Shown here in pieces: positions 1 through 7,783 of a DNA stretch of 64,000 nt. A program made the position numbers and the translations under genes. Position 1 is the first letter of the stretch, and each line of letters opens with the position of its first letter. The notes beneath the pieces were generated by a model, which worked only from the letters and a program-made list of their open reading frames with translations, was not told the origin of the DNA and ran no database searches. The DNA is from Pseudomonadota bacterium (GTDB lineage Bacteria; Pseudomonadota; Gammaproteobacteria; Steroidobacterales; SZUA-146): assembly GCA_039028935.1 (NCBI GenBank), contig JBCCHD010000010.1, positions 1 through 64,000 on the forward strand, in the 5' to 3' direction.

Positions 1-171
1 ATACGAACGGGCTAGTCCGTCGACCAGGTTATCGAACAGCTCTTCAAGGGACGCACTTTCAAGAAGCCGCAGTTCACGGGCCTGCGCGCGGCGCAAAATC
101 GTCTCGTTCTTGCCGGCTTCCGCCACAAGATCGGCCATGCGTTTCCGAATTGCGGTTTGATCAGAATCCAT
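1..171 (-). CDS. DUF484/GAF-like protein, N-terminal fragment (partial)
   Basis: A reading frame runs from an ATG at 171 down to the window edge, giving the first 57 residues. They start MDSDQTAIRKRMADLVAEAG and continue as a charged amphipathic helix of the kind that precedes the GAF-like domain of DUF484 proteins (a basic Arg/Leu helix, an Asn-Glu-Thr turn, then a second helix). Compared with typical DUF484 proteins the usual N-terminal 30-40 residues seem absent. It may therefore be a DUF484-like sensor domain fused to something else, for example a GGDEF domain, which would suit the EAL neighbours. The C-terminal part lies outside the window, so function cannot be assigned. Confidence 0.5.
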   Translation of the reverse strand, partial: MDSDQTAIRKRMADLVAEAGKNETILRRAQARELRLLESASLEELFDNLVDGLARSY

Positions 172-319
172 CGTGCTCCACAGACTGCCGGTAACGTTGT
201 GACAGCGTGTTGACGTTATGCAAAATTCGCGCGCTTCAGCACCTTCACAATAGACCTCAATCACACAAAACGCCAACTCCATCATGGTCGCCGTGCTTGT
301 GTTTTCGCACACTGGATGA

Positions 320-1570
320 ATGACAACACCGTTCTCAACACTCGACACCTCGGGCCAGGTGCCGGTTTTAGCGGATTCCGCGATATGTCGCCCGCCACTT
401 GCTTTGGTCATGAGCGCCTGTGCGGATCGTCGTGCCACGCTATGTGCTTACGTCTGTTCGGATCGTCACACAATCGATTCGCTAAGTTCGCTCGAACAGC
501 TTCGCCAAGAGGAACGCAACGTCAGCATTTTGATTATGGAACTTGAGCTCGTCGATGCCGATGGCATCGAGGTGATTCGTTACCTTGGTCAACAAATTTC
601 ACCACCCGAGTTGATCATCATCAGTGACATGGATGCGCGGGTTGTTGCCGCCGCCACCCGTTTGGCACAGGCCAAGGGCCTGATCGTGCGTGGCACGCTG
701 CCACGGCAACCAACGGCCGAAGCACTCAACAACGCGATGCGGGATATGCACAGTATCGGCCACGCGGATCGGCGCTCGCCGATCGTGATGACCGACCACC
801 ATCACTTGCGTCGCGGTTTGGCGAACGACGAGTTTGTGGTGTTTTTCCAGCCCAAGATCAACGTCGAGACGCTCGAGCTGGTGAGCGTCGAATCACTGGT
901 GCGCTGGCGCCACCCCGAGTACGGCATGCTCGGACCTAATTCATTCGTGGATTTGGCCGAACGCACCGGACTGATCGTGCCGTTAACCGACGCGATTATT
1001 GAAAACGCGTTTTGCCACGCGGGCCACTGGCAAGAAAGCGGCGTGCCGCTCAAGGTCGCTATTAATGTCTCCGTGGCGTCATTGGCCGACTTGACGTTAC
1101 CCGACCAGCTCTTTGCCAGCGCTCAAAAATTTGCGCTGCCGCCCGACAGTATCGTTATCGAAATCACCGAAAGCTGGGTGGAACAAAACGCGATCGACGC
1201 GCTGGACATCCTCACTCGGCTGCGCATGAAGGGCTTTAATTTGTCGATCGATGATTTCGGAACGGGCTATTCGACCATGCTCAAACTCAAGCAGATTCCG
1301 TTCAGCGAACTCAAGCTCGACCAGTCGATTATTCGTGGCGCGGCCAACGACGCCGATGCCCGCACGATAGTGGAAACCAGCATCGATCTTGGTCATCGCT
1401 TGGGTCTGCACTTGGTTGCCGAGGGCATTGAACGGCAGGACGATTGGGACTTGATTTCCGAGCTCGGCTGCAATGAGGGTCAAGGTTACTTTATCGCCCG
1501 CCCCATGACCGCGGCGGAACTCCCGGACTGGCGCAGTCACTGGAATCGCAGCCTGGGTATCGCCGAGTGA
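320..1570 (+). CDS. Pseudo-receiver-EAL c-di-GMP phosphodiesterase
   Basis: 416 residues with RocR-like architecture: an N-terminal receiver-like domain (about 20-150) and an EAL domain (about 165-405). The EAL catalytic set is visible: ESLVRW (Glu kept, Ala to Ser), NVS, EITES, DDFGTG, KLD, EGIE and the QG near the end, so hydrolysis of c-di-GMP to pGpG is plausible. The receiver is degenerate. The N-terminal acidic pair is missing, the phospho-acceptor position reads MELEL with Glu where the paralogue just downstream has Asp (LLDIV), and the conserved Lys-Pro is replaced (LPRQP). A second ATG overlaps at 316 in another frame, and no convincing ribosome-binding site separates start choices. 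It is tandem with a paralogue that has an intact receiver. Confidence 0.87.
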   Translation: MTTPFSTLDTSGQVPVLADSAICRPPLALVMSACADRRATLCAYVCSDRHTIDSLSSLEQLRQEERNVSILIMELELVDADGIEVIRYLGQQISPPELIIISDMDARVVAAATRLAQAKGLIVRGTLPRQPTAEALNNAMRDMHSIGHADRRSPIVMTDHHHLRRGLANDEFVVFFQPKINVETLELVSVESLVRWRHPEYGMLGPNSFVDLAERTGLIVPLTDAIIENAFCHAGHWQESGVPLKVAINVSVASLADLTLPDQLFASAQKFALPPDSIVIEITESWVEQNAIDALDILTRLRMKGFNLSIDDFGTGYSTMLKLKQIPFSELKLDQSIIRGAANDADARTIVETSIDLGHRLGLHLVAEGIERQDDWDLISELGCNEGQGYFIARPMTAAELPDWRSHWNRSLGIAE

Positions 1571-1673
1571 TCGAGAATCGGCGCACACCCAATCGCTCAC
1601 CAGGGCGATTGGTCGCACGGCTACCAGCGACACCATGCTCACCGGGTGGTCACCCTTGTATGGGAATCGTGGA

Positions 1674-2870
1674 ATGACTCGGCCACGCGTACTCATTATT
1701 GATGACGATCCCGATCTGTCCGCGTTTATGCACGCGGTTGTGTCGGACATGGGGGGCGACGCGCTGGTGTGTGACGACCCCGCTCAGTTGGACCGCGTCT
1801 GGCGCGACGATCTAAGCGTCATTCTGCTCGACATCGTGATGCCCAATATGGACGGTATTGAAGTGCTTCGCCTGTTGGCCGAGCGTCGTTGCCGGGCGGG
1901 AGTAATTATTGTCAGCGGCAGTGATAACAAGATATTAAACGCCGCCGAACAACTCGCCCATGATCGCGAATTGAACATTGTCGGCAGCCTGAAAAAACCG
2001 TTCGTACCTGAAAACCTCGTGGCGCTGTTGGCCAAAGCGCGTCTGAGCGCCACGCGTCGACGCCTGCACCGCCACCCACTGGACAACACCGAAGCACGCA
2101 TCCCAGGCCACGACGAACTGGTCGTGATGTTTCAGCCGAAGATCGATCTGGAGACCATGGACTTTACCAGCGTTGAGGCGTTGGTCCGATGGCAGCATCC
2201 AACGAAAGGCCTGCTGGCACCGGGGTTCTTTATTCCAGCAGCAGAAGAAAGCGGTCAAATCGACGCCCTGACCGATCGCATAATCCGCCGGACTCTTGAA
2301 CAGTGCAATCAATGGATGAAGCAAGATCTGATTGTGAACACATCGATCAACATCTCGACGCGCACGCTCGGCGATGTCACGTTCCCTGATCGATTGGAAG
2401 ATCTGGTCACGTGCTACCGCATTTCGCCAGCACAGATCACCCTTGAAATTACCGAGTCGTGGTTGAGCAGCGATCCGACCAACTGCTTAGATTCCCTTAC
2501 ACGACTCTCGCTCAAGGGCTTTCGGCTCTCGATCGACGACTTCGGCACAGGCTACTCCTCCATTTCGCAGCTCTCGCGCATTCCGTTCAGTGAACTGAAA
2601 ATCGATCGATCGTTCATCAAACACGCGCCGGTTAATGGGCAAGCACGACGGATTCTCGAGTCGAGCGTTGAACTTGGCCATCATCTGGATATGAAAGTGA
2701 TCGCCGAAGGCGTGGAAACGCAAGAACAGTGGAATGCGGTCAAAGCAGCGCGCTGCGATGAGTGTCAGGGCTTTTTCATCGCTCGACCGTTGCCGGCCGG
2801 CAGCACTCCGGCCTGGCTGGCGCGATGGCGAAACATGCAGCAAGCCGGTCGTACGCACGCCCCGGCCTGA
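1674..2870 (+). CDS. Response regulator with EAL output (RocR-like phosphodiesterase)
   Basis: 398 residues from the ATG at 1674, chosen because the receiver domain begins directly there (RVLIIDDDPD). An upstream in-frame ATG at 1635 would only add a non-conserved leader. The receiver is intact: acidic pocket DDD, acceptor Asp in LLDIVMP, and the Lys of LKKPF. The EAL domain (about 140-390) has EALVRW, NIS, EITES, DDFGTG, KID, EGVE and CQGFF, which are all the residues needed for metal and c-di-GMP binding. It is therefore expected to be a phosphorylation-controlled c-di-GMP phosphodiesterase. Its histidine kinase is not adjacent. Similarity to the gene at 320-1570 over the full length indicates tandem duplication. 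Confidence 0.92.
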   Translation: MTRPRVLIIDDDPDLSAFMHAVVSDMGGDALVCDDPAQLDRVWRDDLSVILLDIVMPNMDGIEVLRLLAERRCRAGVIIVSGSDNKILNAAEQLAHDRELNIVGSLKKPFVPENLVALLAKARLSATRRRLHRHPLDNTEARIPGHDELVVMFQPKIDLETMDFTSVEALVRWQHPTKGLLAPGFFIPAAEESGQIDALTDRIIRRTLEQCNQWMKQDLIVNTSINISTRTLGDVTFPDRLEDLVTCYRISPAQITLEITESWLSSDPTNCLDSLTRLSLKGFRLSIDDFGTGYSSISQLSRIPFSELKIDRSFIKHAPVNGQARRILESSVELGHHLDMKVIAEGVETQEQWNAVKAARCDECQGFFIARPLPAGSTPAWLARWRNMQQAGRTHAPA

Positions 2871-3229
2871 TCACGCCTAACCATCGCGAACGCCGGAATT
2901 CGACGAGGCCGACACTCACTGGATGACCGCACACCCTATCCCGCGCCTGGGGCAGGGCGACACACAGCGTTAGGCCGCGCCGCAACGCGCGCCGCCGAAG
3001 GTGTACAACGTTGGTCGTGTGGCCGACACGCACGACTCAGACGGATGGACACCCGAGCGCTAGGTTGGCTGCCCGCCAAACACGCACAACACGCAGGCAT
3101 TGCCGTTTAAGCCAGCAAAAATGTGAACCCGGCCGTATTTCTGCAGCGACTTTGGGCTAGAATGACGGCAGTATGCGATGCGCGCCACCACACGTTCGTC
3201 GTCCGATTCAGATTTGTCCGGAGATTTCG
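2871..3229. other. Non-coding gap of 359 bases
   Basis: I see no convincing gene here on either strand. A minus-strand frame at 2776-3033 overlaps the end of the EAL gene, is arginine-rich without domain character and looks like a shadow. A TAGAAT hexamer at 3158-3163 could be the -10 element for the bactofilin gene, but no good -35 sits at the right distance. Confidence 0.5.
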
Positions 3230-3619
3230 ATGACAGACAACAAAGGTCGTCGCAGCACCGACCGCGCTAATTCACAAACAACCATCATCGGTGAAGGCGT
3301 ACACGTCGCCGGCACCATTTCCGGCACTGGCAGCTTTGTCGTTTGCGGTGTGGTCGAAAGCGATTGCGATCTGGACGGCCCGGTTACGCTCGCCAAAGAA
3401 GGCCAGTGGAAGGGCACGATTCGCGCGTCGGAGGTTGTCATCGCCGGACAAGTTGAAGGTGACGTACGCACCGACGGCATGATCGAAGTGGCCTCGACCG
3501 CGCATGTGCGGGGCAGCCTCATCGGCCGTAAAATCGCGGTCGACGAAGGCGCTGTTATCGAAGGCGAGATGCAAATGATCACCAACCCCGATGTTGTCAA
3601 GATCAAGGAAAACGCCTAG
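3230..3619 (+). CDS. Bactofilin family polymer-forming protein
   Basis: 129 residues. The start at 3230 is preferred over an in-frame ATG at 3173 because GGAG lies about 8 bases upstream and the protein then opens MTDNKGRRSTD. After a short polar tail comes the bactofilin beta-helix core: TTIIGEGVHVAGTISG, then repeated short strands ending in Gly (VVCGVVESD, VVIAGQVEGDV, HVRGSLIGRKI, AVIEGEMQM). Bactofilins are cytosolic, often membrane-associated cytoskeletal polymers that recruit cell-wall or polarity factors. There is no adjacent M23 peptidase gene, a frequent partner, so the local role cannot be read from context. Family assignment is firm; cellular role is inferred from the family. Confidence 0.9.
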   Translation: MTDNKGRRSTDRANSQTTIIGEGVHVAGTISGTGSFVVCGVVESDCDLDGPVTLAKEGQWKGTIRASEVVIAGQVEGDVRTDGMIEVASTAHVRGSLIGRKIAVDEGAVIEGEMQMITNPDVVKIKENA

Positions 3620-3891
3620 TCGCACGACCGCACGCTTCGCGGTAACGCGAGCGCACACGCACCCAACTCGCCACCCACCCCATCGCTTAGCCATCCGCGC
3701 GGCGCGGTGTGGCCGTGCTTGGCAAACCAGTCCAGCGCTGCAGCGAGACTGAGAGCGTCGGGAACGGCCGCCCATTAAACACTGACCCTCCTATTTCCAT
3801 CGATTGCCTAAACTGTATCGACTAACGGCGGGCGGTTTCAATCGACACGGCTAGGCCCTATCATGATCGCTTTTAGCCGGAAGCCAACCCG

Positions 3892-4899
3892 ATGACCTAC
3901 GGTGCACCCGACGCCGATTTTTACCCACCCGCGCTGCTTCGTCACGCCCATGCCCAGTCCGTGTTGGCCAGCCTGAAAATTCGCCTGCCATTTATACATC
4001 ACCGCGCCGGGGACATGATGGCCGCCTCGACCTACACGGTCATAGAAGGAGATGATGGCGTGCGACTCAGTGGGCTTTACACACCCGCAGCTGACGGAGC
4101 GCCGCTTGTGGTGCTGATTCACGGCTGGGAGGGCAGCGCGTCGTCGCAGTATATTTTGTCGTGTGCCGCGCATCTTTGGCGGCGAGGCTATGCCATCTTT
4201 CGACTCCAGCTCCGTGACCACGGCGACAGCCACCATCTCAATCCCGAGGTGTTCCACTCGTGCCGACTCGATGAGACGGCCGAATCGGTGCGGCAGATCG
4301 CCCAGCGGTATGCGCCGCCCCAACTCTTTCTCGGCGGTTTTAGCCTGGGCGGAAACTTTTCTTTGCGCATCGCCGCCGTGGCAGAAACGATCGGACTCTC
4401 GCTCGATGGCGTGTGCGCCGTATCGCCCGTAATCGACCCGTCCCCGACGCTCAGACATATGCAGAACGGCCCGGCTATTTATCGCTACTACTTCATGCGC
4501 AAATGGCGTCGCTCGCTACGCACCAAACACAACCACTTCCCCGACGCCTTTGATATGTCGGTGCTGGACACGCACCGTGAACTGCTGCCCCTGACCAAGG
4601 TGCTGGTCGAAACAGTCGGCGGCTTTGACACCGTCGAGGACTACTTTGACGGTTACAGTGTTCGCGGTGATCGACTCTCGACCGTTACCGCGCCCACGGC
4701 TATCTTGTCAGCGATTGACGATCCGATCGTGCCCGATGAACCACTCGCCGCGTTACCACCTCAGCCGAATATCCGCGTTGAGCGCCGCAAGCACGGCGGT
4801 CACTGCGGGTTTTTGTTTAATCTTCATCGAGAGAGCTACGCGGATCATTTTATGCTCGATTGGTTTGAGCAGCATCGACGTTCAACGAGTCACGCCTGA
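3892..4899 (+). CDS. YheT-like alpha/beta hydrolase
   Basis: 335 residues with an alpha/beta hydrolase fold. The oxyanion-hole region reads VVLIHGWEGS, the nucleophile elbow is GGFSLGGN near residue 150, the acid is probably in AIDDPIVP, and the His in HGGHCGF. Together with a long N-terminal extension before the core this matches the YheT/EMB8-like (COG0429) group, whose substrates are poorly known (carboxylester or acyl bonds). No signal peptide, so cytosolic. CCGGAAG a short distance upstream supports the start. It stands alone on the plus strand between the bactofilin and a GST-like gene. Confidence 0.85.
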   Translation: MTYGAPDADFYPPALLRHAHAQSVLASLKIRLPFIHHRAGDMMAASTYTVIEGDDGVRLSGLYTPAADGAPLVVLIHGWEGSASSQYILSCAAHLWRRGYAIFRLQLRDHGDSHHLNPEVFHSCRLDETAESVRQIAQRYAPPQLFLGGFSLGGNFSLRIAAVAETIGLSLDGVCAVSPVIDPSPTLRHMQNGPAIYRYYFMRKWRRSLRTKHNHFPDAFDMSVLDTHRELLPLTKVLVETVGGFDTVEDYFDGYSVRGDRLSTVTAPTAILSAIDDPIVPDEPLAALPPQPNIRVERRKHGGHCGFLFNLHRESYADHFMLDWFEQHRRSTSHA

Positions 4900-5030
4900 C
4901 AGACCTCGATTAATCAACGGTCGCAATAGATAGCATTGCGAAAAGTGTGGAATTTCTCTGCACCGGAACGCCGGTCAAAATTCATTCACATGCTAGGCTT
5001 CTGATACACACATCGCTCAGGACAGCCGCC

Positions 5031-5642
5031 ATGTTCACGCTCTACGACTATCTGCCTTCCGGTAACGGCTACAAAGTAAGGCTCGCGCTCTCCCAACTCG
5101 AAAAGCCGTTTCGCTATGTCGACATGGATATCATGCAAGGAGCCACGCGCACGCCCGACTTTCTTGAAAAAAACCCAAACGGTCGCATACCCACACTCGA
5201 GTATGCCCCAGGGCAGTTTCTGTTTGAGTCCAACGCGATCCTGTATTATTTGGCAGACAATTCCGACTTGCTACCCACCTCGAGACGCGAGCGCGCGGAG
5301 GTTCTCCAATGGCTCTTCTTTGAACAATACAGCCATGAGCCCTTTATCGCCGTATCGCGCTTTATCCTGATGCATGGCGGCGGCGACGCGGCGGCACAAG
5401 ACCGACTGCAAAGTAAACGCGAGGGCGGACTGGCGGCGTTGAACATCATGAACAATCATCTCGAGCATCATGATTTTTTTGTTGGTGATCGCTACTCCAT
5501 TGCCGACATTGGTCTTTATGCGTACACCCATGTTGCACCCGAAGGCGGCTTTGATCTCTCCGACTATACGGCACTGAACGCGTGGCTAGAGCGCGTGGCC
5601 AGTCAACCACGTCACTGCCTGATTACCGACACTTTCGACTAG
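5031..5642 (+). CDS. Glutathione S-transferase family protein
   Basis: 203 residues from the ATG at 5031, chosen because AGGA precedes it and the GST thioredoxin-like domain starts at once (MFTLYDYLPSGNGYKVRLAL). The N-terminal domain shows the cis-Pro segment NGRIPTLE and the ESNAILYYLAD glutathione-binding signature (Glu-Ser). The C-terminal helical domain contains FFVGDRYSIADIGLYAY, the usual N-capping box of GSTs. Likely a glutathione-dependent transferase or peroxidase of unknown substrate. A longer frame from 4947 lacks support. The window also carries glutathione synthetase (gshB) and glyoxalase I, so the cell makes glutathione. Confidence 0.9.
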   Translation: MFTLYDYLPSGNGYKVRLALSQLEKPFRYVDMDIMQGATRTPDFLEKNPNGRIPTLEYAPGQFLFESNAILYYLADNSDLLPTSRRERAEVLQWLFFEQYSHEPFIAVSRFILMHGGGDAAAQDRLQSKREGGLAALNIMNNHLEHHDFFVGDRYSIADIGLYAYTHVAPEGGFDLSDYTALNAWLERVASQPRHCLITDTFD

Positions 5643-5833
5643 GCAAATCCGATCGGCCCAATTGCTGCGGCGCTCGCCGTGGACCGACCTTGCGCAAACC
5701 TCATCGGCGAGCAGTCGATGGACGCATTCGAGCGTGGATTGACGCGCTCGGTGTAAACTGGGCCCAACGCACTCATGCGCTCTCACCGAGGCGCCCAGTG
5801 AACCGAGTGCGGGTTTGAGGATCAAACATCAGC

Positions 5834-7636
5834 ATGAAGGTCTCCACGCTACTGATCAATGTACTGGTCGCTGCGCTACTCTTTGGCGCCGGCGTTGCCA
5901 CCGGTTGGTGGGCGGCTTCGCAGCCCGCGTCACCTGAGGCCACGCCAGCCCCGGTTGCAGCCGCACCCGTCTTGGCGCAACCAACCACACCCGAGGCCAA
6001 CACTCTATGGCTCACCGTCGAGTTTGACGGTGGCTCTAGCCTCGTACCGGCCGCGCGGGTTGAAGGACTGTTACTCGCCTCGCTAATGAGTGTGTATCCC
6101 ACCAATGCCGTGTATTTCGTCGATAACAACGGCGAACGCCAATTCCCAAAGGTAGTGGCGTTCGATGCGCAGTCTCAGCTCGTGGCATTGAGCGATCCTC
6201 GATTGGCCGCCGGTAATGAGCCGACTGGCTTTCGATTAAGCGCGGATACCGGCTCCTTGTACATCGGTCGCGATGTAACGCTCGAACTGCCCGACCGGCA
6301 ACTGCCTGGCCAAATCGAGTCGGCGCTGCAAATCGCGGAAAACGGCCGAGAGTACTATCAAGTCACATTTGACAGCAGCGTCAGTCGACGCGGCGGCGCA
6401 CTGGCTCAAGGCGACGAGCTAATTGGTTTTGTGGTGACATCGCGCCATGCAACCCTCCCTTGGATGCATGTGTCCGGGGACCTGTACAGCGCCATCGACG
6501 CGGCCTCGCTGCGCGCCTTTTTGCAGAATGATCGACAAGCGCCGCAATCACCCCGCGATTTTACGTCGCGGTTTGCTCAATCGCCGGGTGGCCTTCGTCA
6601 TGAAATTGGCCTACTCGCGACGCGTCAACAGTGGGGAGAGGTTTACGCGCGCCTCCAGCGATTGAGCAGCGGCGGCAATCTCACCGCCACCGAGCGCCAA
6701 GCGCTCACGCTGTCGGCGTATTACTACGGCCACCAACTTGCCGCCGCGGGTGAAGGCTCCGCGGCGCTGACACTGGTGCAATCCATGCAGAATCAATATC
6801 CCGATGCGCAGCCCTGGTGTGTGTTGCGCCTGCAAGCGCACGTGGTTGAACAGGACTGGCCATCGGTGGTTGAACAGGCGACCGCTTGCCTTAATCGACC
6901 GACCGGCACGCGGCCACATGACACCCCCCGCTTGGCCACGTCGATGCGTGACACCCTACGTTCGCTCGATTCGCGTGAGGCCATTATTCGCGCGGCCCAC
7001 CAAGCCGCCATGACGTTTGCCAGCGACACACGCATGTCCCCCGCGGCGCAATCAGACGTGCTGCTCGCCGCGCTCGATCTGGCCGAGCAAGCCTCACTGT
7101 ATCGGCGACTGGGTGACATCGAGTATGAGTCGGGGCGCTATGCGGCGGCGCAGAGTTACTACAACGCGGCAATCCGTCTTGATCCCTCGATTGCCGCTAC
7201 GTTGGGCAACCGGCTGCGAAACAGCACTCAACGAGCCGACAGCGCACCGGCCAGTGAAGTGCCGTTCGTGCCGAGTGGGGGCGGAATTGTCGTGACCGCC
7301 CAGCTCAATAATAGCCCCCAGTCATTTCGCTTTTTGGTCGACACGGGTGCGACCTACACCGCGCTGTCGCGGGGCACATTGCTGCGTCTTGGGTTAGGAC
7401 ATCGGCTTAATGACGCTTCCGATATTGTGCAACTCGAGTCGGCCAACGGCACGCTGTATGCCCAGCGCATGCACCTCAATTCGATTCAGCTTGGCTCTGC
7501 GAGCGTAAGCGATGTGCCCGTCGTGATACTGGAGAACTTTGAAGGATTTGATGGCTTACTCGGGCTGTCGTTTCTTCGACATTTTGATGTCAGCATCGAT
7601 CAAGACAGCAACCGATTAATTTTAGTGCAGCGCTAA
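5834..7636 (+). CDS. Membrane-anchored pseudo-trypsin/TPR/retropepsin fusion
   Basis: 600 residues. Residues about 5-28 form one transmembrane segment followed by an Ala/Pro-rich linker, so most of the chain is periplasmic. Residues about 55-200 follow the strand pattern of DegP-type serine proteases, but I cannot find the His-Asp-Ser triad: the segment corresponding to the catalytic Ser reads SRRGGAL and the TNxH segment is lost. The middle is helical with TPR-like repeats (for example YRRLGDIEYESGRYAAAQSY). The C-terminus (about 480-600) is a clan AA aspartic protease: FLVDTGATYTAL carries the DTGA active site near residue 502, followed by SANG and GLLGLSFLRHF. Retropepsin-like activity as a dimer is plausible; the first domain is probably a binding module. 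Confidence 0.8.
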   Translation: MKVSTLLINVLVAALLFGAGVATGWWAASQPASPEATPAPVAAAPVLAQPTTPEANTLWLTVEFDGGSSLVPAARVEGLLLASLMSVYPTNAVYFVDNNGERQFPKVVAFDAQSQLVALSDPRLAAGNEPTGFRLSADTGSLYIGRDVTLELPDRQLPGQIESALQIAENGREYYQVTFDSSVSRRGGALAQGDELIGFVVTSRHATLPWMHVSGDLYSAIDAASLRAFLQNDRQAPQSPRDFTSRFAQSPGGLRHEIGLLATRQQWGEVYARLQRLSSGGNLTATERQALTLSAYYYGHQLAAAGEGSAALTLVQSMQNQYPDAQPWCVLRLQAHVVEQDWPSVVEQATACLNRPTGTRPHDTPRLATSMRDTLRSLDSREAIIRAAHQAAMTFASDTRMSPAAQSDVLLAALDLAEQASLYRRLGDIEYESGRYAAAQSYYNAAIRLDPSIAATLGNRLRNSTQRADSAPASEVPFVPSGGGIVVTAQLNNSPQSFRFLVDTGATYTALSRGTLLRLGLGHRLNDASDIVQLESANGTLYAQRMHLNSIQLGSASVSDVPVVILENFEGFDGLLGLSFLRHFDVSIDQDSNRLILVQR

Positions 7637-7736
7637 TCGTCAACTCACACAGGCAGCGCGCACTGCATACCCCACAGACGTGTGACGCGCTTGCCATCAA
7701 TGAACCGACGACTTGACCGTAGAGACAATTAAAAAA

Positions 7737-7758
7737 ACGGCGAGCCGAGGCTCGCCGT
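7737..7758 (-). terminator. Rho-independent terminator of the carboxypeptidase gene
   Basis: A perfect inverted repeat (ACGGCGAGCC, GA, GGCTCGCCGT) is flanked on its left by seven A residues (7731-7737). Read on the minus strand this is a 10-bp GC-rich stem followed by a run of T, a classical terminator just after the stop of the M14 peptidase gene. On the plus strand no T run follows, so it serves the upstream retropepsin gene poorly. Confidence 0.85.
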
Positions 7759-7783
7759 GGTTTGCGATCTTAGCGATCCATCG

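Noticed and set aside
1097-1750. Minus-strand open frame of 217 codons across the EAL genes
   Set aside because: It is antisense to the catalytic part of the phosphodiesterase and has no domain character or ribosome-binding site; long antisense frames are common in GC-rich codon patterns.
2776-3033. Minus-strand 85-codon frame after the EAL gene
   Set aside because: Arg-rich, no recognisable pattern, overlaps the end of a clear gene.
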